From the NCBI GenBank assembly GCA_937875615.1, contig CALNBU010000238.1, positions 1-6,722 on the forward strand: DNA of 6,722 nucleotides, given 5' to 3'. The DNA comes from an uncultured Archangium sp. (GTDB taxonomy: Bacteria > Myxococcota > Myxococcia > Myxococcales > Myxococcaceae). This document shows, piece by piece, positions 1 to 5,497 of the stretch. The position numbers and the translations under genes were made by a program. Under the pieces are notes generated by a model. The model saw nothing but the letters and a program-made list of their open reading frames with translations. It searched no databases and was not told the origin of the DNA. Each line of letters opens with the position of its first letter. Position 1 is the stretch's first letter.

Positions 1-3000
1 GCTTCGACTTCTCCGAGGCGCCTCCCGCTCCGACCTCGGCCTCCGGGGGCTTCGATTTCTCGGAGCCGCCCATGCCCCCGCCGCCGCAGCCCGCGGCGCC
101 CATGAGCTTCGGTGAGGTGGACTTCGGCGGTGGAGATCTGGAGTTCGACCCCACCGCTGGCGCGCCGCGGCCGGCCGATGATCTCGAAGCCGACCTCAGC
201 GCGCCGCTCCCTCCTTCTGCGGCGGCGCCCGCGGGGCCCGTCGACGGGCTGGAGATGCTCACCTTCATCGACCGCACCGCGGATGAAGCCGGAGCGAAGT
301 CTGACGCCAGCCCCCAGCAGCGCTTCCACGTCAAGCGCCGCAGCGGCAAGGTGTTCGGCCCCTTCGAAGAGGCGGTGATCATCAAGATGCTCGAAGACGG
401 GCAACTCCTCGGCAACGAGGAGGTCTCGATGGACGCCGACAACTGGCAGGCCATCGGCTCCGAGCCCGCCTTTCAGGCCGTCATCAGCCGCCTGATGGAG
501 TCGCCGTCGACCAGCAGCACCCAGGTCGGGCTCCCCTCCGCCGAGCGCGCCGCGCCGTCGATGGATCGCCTCAAGCAACTCTACGAGGGGCGCATGGCCG
601 CGGTGGCGGTGGTGCAGGGCAAAGAGCCCATGCCGCTCAAGAAGAAGCTGCTCATCATCGCCCCGGCGGTGTTGGTGGCGGCGATTCTCACCCTGGGCAT
701 CGGCACCGGCCTGGCCACGCCCTACGGCTTCTTCGGGCTCAAGCTCATCTTCCCGGCGCAGGTGAAGCCCGACACCCGCGAGTTCGGGTACCTCAGCGCG
801 GCCCGCAAGGGCTTCCTCGAAGACACCTGGAGGTCCTACCGGGCCGCGAAGGAGTCGACCAACCAGGCGCTCAACATCAAGGAGTACCCCGAGGCCCGCG
901 CGGTGTGGGCGCAGGCCGTCTTCTACGAGCAGCGTCGCTTCGGCAAGGCCGACCCTGCCGAGCTCCAGCGCGCGAAGAACGAGCTGGTGAACATCCGCCT
1001 GCTGGGCGAGACGCACAACGAGGTCCTCAAGACCGAGGCCTCCAAGCTCCTCACCGAGCGCGACGCCGACGGCGCGCTGGCCGCCATCAACAACGCGGTC
1101 GCCCACAACAGCGATGATCTCGAGTCGTACTTCCTCCGGGCGGAGGCCTACCTGCTCAAGAAGCAGCCCGCCCAGGCCAAGGCCGAGTTCGAGACCATCC
1201 TCAAGAAGGACAGCAAGAGCGCCAAGGCGCTGCACGGGCTGGGCCTCATCCACAAGGCGGCCAACGAGTTCGCCGACGCCTCCGGTCGCTTCGCCGAGGC
1301 GCTGGCGGTGGCGCCGAACCATCTCTCCTCGGCGGTGGAGCTCGCGGAGATCTCCATCATCCGCAAGAAGGAGATCTCCCGCGGCAACGAGCTGCTGGAC
1401 ACGGCGCTCTCCGAAGAGGGGCGCGCGGAGCTCTCGCCGGCCACGTTGAGCAAGGCGCTGGCGCTGCAGGCGCAGACCCGGGTGGTCGAAAACAAGGTCC
1501 CGGAGGCGGTGCCGCTCTTCGAGGAGGCGCTCAAGATCGACCGCAACAACCCCTTCACCAACGGGCACCTGGCGCGCGCGTACATGCTGCTGCACCAGCC
1601 GGAGAAGGCGGCGCCCCTGTTCAAGGTGGCCGTCGACGCCCAGCCGGAGGATCTCGACAACACGCAGGGCTACCTCAGCTCGCTCATCGAGCTCGACAAG
1701 ATGGACGAAGCGACCCGGGTCATCGCGCAGGCCAACACCCGCTTCCCCGGCAACGCCACGCTCTCCTACCTCTCGGCGCGCGTCGCCGATTCGCTCGACA
1801 ACACCAAGGAGGCCGAAGAGGGCTACAAGAAGGCGCTCGCCGCCGACCCGAAGCTGACCGACGCGTACCTCTACCTGTCGCGGCTCTACATCCGGTCGCG
1901 GCGCTACGCCGAGGCCTCACCGGTGCTGGAACAGGGCCTCAACCAGGACCCCGACAACGCGTCGATGCACGTCGGTCAGGGCGAGCTGGCGCTCCATGAG
2001 CGCGACTACGCGCGCGCCAACACCGAGTTCAAGCGCGCCATCGAGAGCAACCCGCTCGACGCCGAGGCCTGGATGGGCGCTTCGCGGGTGTCTCAGGCCA
2101 AGGAGAACTTCGAGCTGGCGGCCCAGCAGGTGGAGAAGGCGCTGGAGCTGAACCCCCGTATCCCCGGCGGCCGGATGAACCGGGGCATCGCGCTGTGGAA
2201 GCTGCAGCGCCTCGACGAGGCCATCGTCGAGCTCGACGCCGCGCACGACGCGGACCCCCGCAACGTCCGCATCACCATCACCCGCGGCGCGGTGAAGTTC
2301 GACAAGGGAGATCTCAACGGAGCGCTCGATGATCTCAACACCGCGCTGATGGCCGAGCCCGGGAACGCCGAGGCCAACTTCTACCTGGCGCGCGTCAAGA
2401 ACGCGCGCGGCGACCACACCCAGGCCATCGACGCCATCAAGCGGGCGCTCGACTACGACTCCAAGAACATCGAGTACCTCTACTGGCACGGCCGGCTGCT
2501 GGCCGACGCCCGCCGGAGCGACGACGCGCTGGCGGAGCTCCAGAAGGCGCTGGACATCGCCCCCACCTACGCCGACGCGCTGGCCGCCATCGGGCGCATC
2601 TCCTTCGACCGCAACGATTTCAAGAAGGCGGTGATCTTCTACGAGAAGACCCTGGCCGTCGACCCGCGCCGCCAGGAGGTGCGGGCGTTGATCGGCGACG
2701 CCCAGATGAAGATGGAGGAGTGGGGAGGCGCCATCTCCAGCTACCAGAAGACGCTCGACGCCAACCCCAGGCTCACGCAGATCTACGCGAAGCTGGGCTT
2801 CGCCCATCAGGAGAAGGGCGACCTCATCCGCGCCATGGACTGGTTCCGCCGCGCGGTGAAGGCCAACCCCGACGACGCCGAGGCCTGGCTGGCGCTCGGC
2901 TTCCTGTCCAAGGACGCCAAGCGGAGGCAGGACGCGGTCACCGCCTTCAGGAAATATCTTGAGCTTCGTCCTGACGCAGAGAACAAGAAGGAAGTGGACG

Positions 3001-3032
3001 ATCAAATCCACTACCTGACCAACGAGGAATGA
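1..3032 (+). CDS. GYF-like domain, membrane-anchored TPR-repeat protein (5' partial)
   Basis: The frame is open to the left edge with the same GC-rich third positions and a repeated peptide motif. I therefore take the gene as truncated rather than starting at the ATG at 72, although a GGAG six bases upstream would suit that ATG. Numbering from that Met: residues 1-80 are a Pro/Ala/acidic low-complexity linker. Residues about 85-140 resemble a GYF_2 domain (FHVKRRSGKVFGPF, then an acidic helix and NWQAIG). Residues about 193-215 are one hydrophobic span preceded by LKKK, which predicts N-terminus in the cytoplasm and C-terminus in the periplasm. Residues about 315-968 are roughly 19 TPR units, a protein-binding superhelix. 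TPR proteins are scaffolds, so no enzymatic role is implied and the partner is unknown. The stop lies one base before serS, suggesting cotranscription. The domain order is well supported; the cellular function is not. Confidence 0.88.
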   Translation, partial: FDFSEAPPAPTSASGGFDFSEPPMPPPPQPAAPMSFGEVDFGGGDLEFDPTAGAPRPADDLEADLSAPLPPSAAAPAGPVDGLEMLTFIDRTADEAGAKSDASPQQRFHVKRRSGKVFGPFEEAVIIKMLEDGQLLGNEEVSMDADNWQAIGSEPAFQAVISRLMESPSTSSTQVGLPSAERAAPSMDRLKQLYEGRMAAVAVVQGKEPMPLKKKLLIIAPAVLVAAILTLGIGTGLATPYGFFGLKLIFPAQVKPDTREFGYLSAARKGFLEDTWRSYRAAKESTNQALNIKEYPEARAVWAQAVFYEQRRFGKADPAELQRAKNELVNIRLLGETHNEVLKTEASKLLTERDADGALAAINNAVAHNSDDLESYFLRAEAYLLKKQPAQAKAEFETILKKDSKSAKALHGLGLIHKAANEFADASGRFAEALAVAPNHLSSAVELAEISIIRKKEISRGNELLDTALSEEGRAELSPATLSKALALQAQTRVVENKVPEAVPLFEEALKIDRNNPFTNGHLARAYMLLHQPEKAAPLFKVAVDAQPEDLDNTQGYLSSLIELDKMDEATRVIAQANTRFPGNATLSYLSARVADSLDNTKEAEEGYKKALAADPKLTDAYLYLSRLYIRSRRYAEASPVLEQGLNQDPDNASMHVGQGELALHERDYARANTEFKRAIESNPLDAEAWMGASRVSQAKENFELAAQQVEKALELNPRIPGGRMNRGIALWKLQRLDEAIVELDAAHDADPRNVRITITRGAVKFDKGDLNGALDDLNTALMAEPGNAEANFYLARVKNARGDHTQAIDAIKRALDYDSKNIEYLYWHGRLLADARRSDDALAELQKALDIAPTYADALAAIGRISFDRNDFKKAVIFYEKTLAVDPRRQEVRALIGDAQMKMEEWGGAISSYQKTLDANPRLTQIYAKLGFAHQEKGDLIRAMDWFRRAVKANPDDAEAWLALGFLSKDAKRRQDAVTAFRKYLELRPDAENKKEVDDQIHYLTNEE
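3..98 (+). repeat. 48-bp coding repeat, Phe-Asp-Phe-Ser-Glu motif
   Basis: The pentapeptide FDFSE is encoded at 3-17 and again at 51-65, exactly 48 bases (16 residues) apart, each followed by a Pro/Ala-rich spacer. Looser echoes (MSFGEVDF, LEFDP) follow. The array probably continues left of the window. Codons differ between copies (gac/gat, tcc/tcg), so the peptide rather than the DNA appears conserved. It looks like a disordered linker carrying repeated short binding motifs. Confidence 0.6.
1548..2975 (+). repeat. Fourteen contiguous 34-residue TPR units (102-bp period)
   Basis: By hand alignment, residues about 493-968 of the TPR protein (numbered from the Met at 72) divide into fourteen successive units of exactly 34 residues with no insertion. 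Most end in an Asn/Asp/Ala-x-Pro-x turn (for example VDPR, ANPD, LRPD) and carry the usual small residue near positions 8 and 20. About five less regular units precede them. The units are diverged in sequence, so this is an old protein repeat and not a recent DNA duplication. Confidence 0.85.
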
Positions 3033-3033
3033 A

Positions 3034-4299
3034 GTGCTGGATCTGAAGGAAGTCGCGAAGAACTTCGACGCCGTGGTGGCGCGGTTGAACGACCGTGGAG
3101 GCAAGCTCGACCTGAGCCGCTTCCAGGCGCTGTTCGCCGAGCGCAAGCAGCTCTACACCGAGCTGGAGGCCAACCAGGCGCAGAAGAACCGGGTGCAGGA
3201 CGAGATGAAGACCGACCCCGAGAAGCGCAAGGCGCTCTCGGGCGCCATGAAGGAGCTGGGCGCGGTCATCAAGGAGCAGGAGGCGCGGCTCAAGGCGCTC
3301 GAAGAGGCGCTCTCGGGCGTGATGCTGCAGCTCCCCAACGTGCCGCACCCGTCGGTGCCCACCGGCCCCGACGAGTCGGCCAACCAGGTGGTGAAGACCT
3401 GGGGGAAGAAGCCCGACTTCCTCTTCGCGCCGAAGCAACACTTCGAGCTGGGAGAGAAGCTGGGGTTGCTCGACTTCGAGCGCGCGGCGAAGGTGTCTGG
3501 GCCCCGCTTCGCCTTCTCGCGCGGCGCGCTGGCGCGGCTGGAGCGGGCGCTGGTGGCCTTCATGATCGACCAGCACGTGGCCCGCGGCTACGAGGAGCTG
3601 CTGCCGCCCTACCTGGTCTCGCGCGAGGCGATGACCGGCACCGGCCAGCTCCCGAAGTTCGAAGACGACGCCTTCAAGACCCAGGGCGATCACGAGCTCT
3701 TCTTGATCCCCACCGCCGAGGTGCCGGTCACCAACTTCCACGCCGACGAGATCCTCGAGCTGCCGCTCCCCCGCCGCTACGTGGCTTTCTCGCCGTGCTT
3801 CCGCGCCGAGGCGGGCAGCGCTGGGCGCGACACCCGCGGGCTCATCCGCATGCACCAGTTCCACAAGGTGGAGATCGTCCGCTTCGCCCACCCCGAGGAC
3901 TCGCTGGGTGAGCTCGACGAGCTGGTCGCCGACGCCTCGAACATCCTCGAGCTGCTCGGCCTGCCGTACCGGGTCTCGCTCCTGTGCACCGGAGACATGG
4001 GCTTCGCCTCCCAGAAGACCTTCGACCTCGAGGTGTGGCTGCCGGGCCAGAACGCCTGGCGGGAGATCAGCAGCTGCTCGAACTTCGGCGACTTCCAGGC
4101 GCGCCGTGCGAAGATCCGCTTCCGTCCGGGGCCGGGCGAGAAACCCCAGCTCCTGCACACCCTCAACGGCTCCGGCCTCGCGGCGGGGCGCACCGCGGTC
4201 GCCCTCCTCGAGAACTACCAGCGCGAAGATGGCTCGGTCGGCCTCCCCGAGGTGCTCTGGCCCTACATGGGCGGAATCAAGGAACTCACGGCCCGATAA
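3034..4299 (+). CDS. serS: Seryl-tRNA synthetase (SerRS, class II)
   Basis: This enzyme charges tRNA-Ser (and tRNA-Sec where present) with serine in the cytoplasm, via seryl-adenylate. The protein is 421 residues, close to the usual bacterial length. Residues about 1-105 form the N-terminal antiparallel coiled coil that grips the long variable arm of tRNA-Ser (KQLYTELEANQAQKNRVQDE and onward). The catalytic core shows the serine-binding TAE motif at 227-229, class II motif 2 (FRAEAGSAGRDTRGLIRMHQ, from 256) with Arg257, then CTGDMGF and EISSCSN, and motif 3 NGSGLAAGR at 378-386. The GTG start is chosen because LDLKEVAKNFD matches the family N-terminus and a GAGGA ribosome site lies at 3024-3028, five bases upstream inside the end of the TPR gene. 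The one-base gap implies translational coupling to that gene. All four tRNA-Ser genes lie just downstream. Identification is essentially certain. Confidence 0.99.
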   Translation: MLDLKEVAKNFDAVVARLNDRGGKLDLSRFQALFAERKQLYTELEANQAQKNRVQDEMKTDPEKRKALSGAMKELGAVIKEQEARLKALEEALSGVMLQLPNVPHPSVPTGPDESANQVVKTWGKKPDFLFAPKQHFELGEKLGLLDFERAAKVSGPRFAFSRGALARLERALVAFMIDQHVARGYEELLPPYLVSREAMTGTGQLPKFEDDAFKTQGDHELFLIPTAEVPVTNFHADEILELPLPRRYVAFSPCFRAEAGSAGRDTRGLIRMHQFHKVEIVRFAHPEDSLGELDELVADASNILELLGLPYRVSLLCTGDMGFASQKTFDLEVWLPGQNAWREISSCSNFGDFQARRAKIRFRPGPGEKPQLLHTLNGSGLAAGRTAVALLENYQREDGSVGLPEVLWPYMGGIKELTAR

Positions 4300-4389
4300 A
4301 TTGGGTTTGCAGTCCTCCGAGGGTTCTTGTAGTGGAGGCGCCCCCGTCGTCCGAAGTTGGAGGTCAGGGGCGTCGGTCACAGACGTCAT
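4300..4389 (+). other. serS to tRNA-Ser(UGA) spacer, no recognisable promoter
   Basis: Ninety bases without a coding signal. A weak inverted repeat GCGCCCC (4338-4344) with GGGGCGT (4367-4373) has a 22-base loop and no T run, so it is not a convincing terminator. TTG-containing hexamers (4327, 4357) lack a matching -10 element at 16-18 bases. The downstream RNAs may be transcribed by read-through from serS or from a promoter I cannot recognise. Confidence 0.4.
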
Positions 4390-4476
4390 GGAGCAGTGGC
4401 CGAGCGGTTGAAGGCAGCGGTCTTGAAAACCGCAGATGTCGAAAGGCATCCGTAGGTTCGAATCCTACCTGCTCCG
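4390..4476 (+). tRNA. tRNA-Ser(UGA)
   Basis: This is an 87-nt class II tRNA. Acceptor GGAGCAG pairs with CTGCTCC (4469-4475) and G4476 is the discriminator typical of serine. The anticodon stem GCGGT/ACCGC encloses loop CTTGAAA, giving anticodon TGA at 4424-4426, which reads UCA and by wobble other UCN codons. The long variable arm is a 6-bp stem (4435-4440 with 4445-4450) capped by GAAA. T arm GTAGG-TTCGAAT-CCTAC is perfect. No CCA is encoded. It lies 90 bases after serS. Confidence 0.98.
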
Positions 4477-4518
4477 TAGGAAGCAGTTCTTTGACAGGAC
4501 GTCTCGTTATTTCGCTGT

Positions 4519-4605
4519 GGAGTGATGGCCGAGAGGCTGAAGGCGCAGGTTTGCTAAACCTGTATACTCGTAAGGGTATCGAGGGTTCGAATCCCTCTCA
4601 CTCCG
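4519..4605 (+). tRNA. tRNA-Ser(GCU)
   Basis: This is an 87-nt class II tRNA. Acceptor GGAGTGA pairs with TCACTCC (4598-4604), discriminator G4605. The anticodon loop TTGCTAA between CAGGT and ACCTG gives GCT at 4553-4555, decoding AGC and AGU. The variable arm is a 6-bp stem with a GTAA loop (4564-4579). T arm GAGGG-TTCGAAT-CCCTC is perfect. No CCA is encoded. It is separated by 42 bases from the preceding tRNA-Ser(UGA). Confidence 0.98.
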
Positions 4606-4629
4606 CACACCGGTGTCGTGAGCAGCAAT

Positions 4630-4703
4630 GCTCCCTTAGCTCAGCTGGATAGAGCGTTGGACTACGAATCCAAAGGCCGGAGGTTCGAATCCTCCAGGGA
4701 GCG
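4630..4703 (+). tRNA. tRNA-Arg(ACG), the TadA substrate
   Basis: This is a 74-nt class I tRNA. Acceptor GCTCCCT pairs with AGGGAGC (4696-4702), discriminator G4703. The D arm contains AGCTGGAT. The anticodon loop CTACGAA between TTGGA and TCCAA gives ACG at 4664-4666. A34 must be deaminated to inosine for this tRNA to read CGU, CGC and CGA. The enzyme doing this, TadA, is encoded 16 bases downstream. T arm GGAGG-TTCGAAT-CCTCC is perfect. No CCA is encoded. Confidence 0.98.
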
Positions 4704-4719
4704 CATCGCCACAGACGAC

Positions 4720-5178
4720 GTGGGCTTCATGACGCAAGCGTTGGAGCTTGCGAACGAGGCAGCCCGTCTCGGTGAAGTCCCCGTTGGCTCCGTCGCCGTC
4801 TTTGACGGCCGGGTCATCGGTCGGGGCTTCAACCGTCGTGAGACCGACCGCGATCCGTTCGCGCACGCTGAGTTCCTCGCCATGCGCGAGGCGGCTTCGG
4901 TGCTCGGCGCGTGGCGGCTCAGCGGTGTCACCGTCTACGTCACGCTGGAGCCCTGTGCCATGTGCGCCGGAGCGTTGGTCCAGTCGCGGGTGACCCGGTT
5001 GGTGTTCGGCGCGCTGGACCCCAAGGCCGGCGCGGTCGGCAGTCTGTACGACCTGGCGCGCGAAGCCCGGCACAACCACCGACTCGAGGTGATGAGCGGC
5101 GTGCTGGCGGACGAGTGCAGCAGCGTCTTGAAGACGTTCTTCGCGGGGCTGAGGGCGAAGAAGACAAAAACAGAATAG
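4720..5178 (+). CDS. tadA: tRNA adenosine(34) deaminase TadA
   Basis: TadA is a zinc-dependent deaminase that converts A34 of tRNA-Arg(ACG) to inosine in the cytoplasm, normally as a homodimer. From the GTG at 4720 the protein is 152 residues, within the usual range. The zinc/catalytic signature is complete: His49-Ala-Glu51 (proton-shuttling Glu) and Pro78-Cys79-Ala-Met-Cys82 in EPCAMCAGA. Family hallmarks EVPVG, VTLEP, a GAVGSLYDL stretch and NHRLEV...GVLADEC follow in order. The tail is lysine-rich. GTG 4720 (MGFMTQALELA) is preferred to ATG 4729 because it keeps the aromatic residue seen just before this helix in known TadA proteins. The reading frame is also open back through tRNA-Arg to 4618, but starts there would overlap the tRNA. 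No clear ribosome-binding site precedes either start. The stop is 7 bases before tRNA-Ser(CGA). Confidence 0.96.
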   Translation: MGFMTQALELANEAARLGEVPVGSVAVFDGRVIGRGFNRRETDRDPFAHAEFLAMREAASVLGAWRLSGVTVYVTLEPCAMCAGALVQSRVTRLVFGALDPKAGAVGSLYDLAREARHNHRLEVMSGVLADECSSVLKTFFAGLRAKKTKTE

Positions 5179-5185
5179 CTACATT

Positions 5186-5272
5186 GGAGAGCTGGCCGAG
5201 TGGTCGAAGGCACCTGACTCGAAATCAGGCATACCGGTAACGGTATCTAAGGTTCGAATCCTTAGCTCTCCG
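5186..5272 (+). tRNA. tRNA-Ser(CGA)
   Basis: This is an 87-nt class II tRNA. Acceptor GGAGAGC pairs with GCTCTCC (5265-5271), discriminator G5272. The anticodon loop CTCGAAA between CCTGA and TCAGG gives CGA at 5220-5222, decoding UCG. The variable arm is a perfect 6-bp stem ATACCG/CGGTAT with a GTAA loop (5231-5246). T arm TAAGG-TTCGAAT-CCTTA is perfect. No CCA is encoded. Its 5' end is only 7 bases past the tadA stop codon. Confidence 0.98.
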
Positions 5273-5284
5273 CTTGTCTTGTCT

Positions 5285-5371
5285 GGAGAGGTGGCCGAGT
5301 GGCTGAAGGCGCACGCCTGGAAAGCGTGTGTATCTGAAAGGGTACCGAGGGTTCGAATCCCTCCCTCTCCG
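5285..5371 (+). tRNA. tRNA-Ser(GGA)
   Basis: This is an 87-nt class II tRNA. Acceptor GGAGAGG pairs with CCTCTCC (5364-5370), discriminator G5371. The anticodon loop CTGGAAA between CACGC and GCGTG gives GGA at 5319-5321, decoding UCC and UCU. The variable arm is a 6-bp stem with a GAAA loop (5330-5345). T arm GAGGG-TTCGAAT-CCCTC is perfect. No CCA is encoded. It starts 12 bases after tRNA-Ser(CGA), so both probably come from one transcript. Confidence 0.98.
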
Positions 5372-5400
5372 CTCCAGTTGGTACGACGAGACGACAATTT

Positions 5401-5484
5401 ATGGTCAGGGCAACGCGGGGCCGTGAACCCCGCCAGGTCCGGAAGGAAGCAACGGTAGCGTTACTTCGCGTGTGCCCTGGCCGT
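5401..5484 (+). ncRNA. ffs: Signal recognition particle RNA, small bacterial (4.5S) type
   Basis: This RNA binds Ffh and targets ribosomes making membrane proteins to FtsY at the inner membrane. The conserved apical domain is clear: CCAGGTCCGGAAGGAAGCA (5433-5451), with its GGAA tetraloop and symmetric loop, followed by ACGGTAGC and the CGCGTGTGCC strand. The basal helix pairs GGTCAGGGC (5403-5411) with GCCCTGGCC (5474-5482), and ACGCG (5413-5417) with CGCGT (5467-5471). It is a short hairpin without an Alu domain, as in most Gram-negative bacteria. Exact ends are uncertain by a few bases. I see no clear promoter in the 29 bases between it and tRNA-Ser(GGA), so it may be processed from the tRNA transcript. 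Confidence 0.95.
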
Positions 5485-5493
5485 CCCCTTTTT
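5474..5493 (+). terminator. Possible intrinsic terminator using the SRP RNA hairpin
   Basis: The basal GC-rich helix of the SRP RNA closes at about 5484 and is followed after four C residues by five T residues at 5489-5493. This could end the serS-tRNA-tadA-ffs transcript. The gap between stem and T run, and the short T run, make it a weak example. Confidence 0.35.
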
Positions 5494-5497
5494 CACT

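Noticed and set aside
72..3032. Gene start at the ATG at 72, which has a GGAG upstream
   Set aside because: In-frame coding with the FDFSE repeat and GC-rich third positions runs to the left edge, so a start outside the window is more likely.
1917..3146. Minus-strand 409-codon open frame opposite the TPR array
   Set aside because: It is a shadow of the TPR gene: its own sequence just reflects the GC-biased codons of the opposite strand, with no plausible start signal or domain.
2947..4449. Minus-strand 500-codon open frame opposite serS
   Set aside because: It mirrors a certain SerRS gene, the translation is rich in repeated Glu/Leu/Val/Arg with no recognisable fold, and long antisense frames are expected at this GC content.
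4491..4513. TTGACA at 4491 as a -35 promoter element for tRNA-Ser(GCU)
   Set aside because: No -10 element occurs at 16-18 bases (the hexamer there is GCTGTG), and transcription would have to begin inside the tRNA.
4618..4719. Longer tadA reading frame starting at the GTG at 4618
   Set aside because: The extra residues are translated tRNA-Arg sequence and do not match the TadA N-terminus.
4390..5371. tRNA cluster as an integration site with a mobile element
   Set aside because: No integrase, no direct repeat of a tRNA 3' end beyond the expected shared T-arm sequence, and the flanking genes look like core genome.
5378..5401. TTGGTA with an A/T-rich CAATTTA as a promoter for the SRP RNA
   Set aside because: The spacing is about 12 bases and the A/T-rich element abuts the RNA start, so it does not fit a sigma70 promoter.
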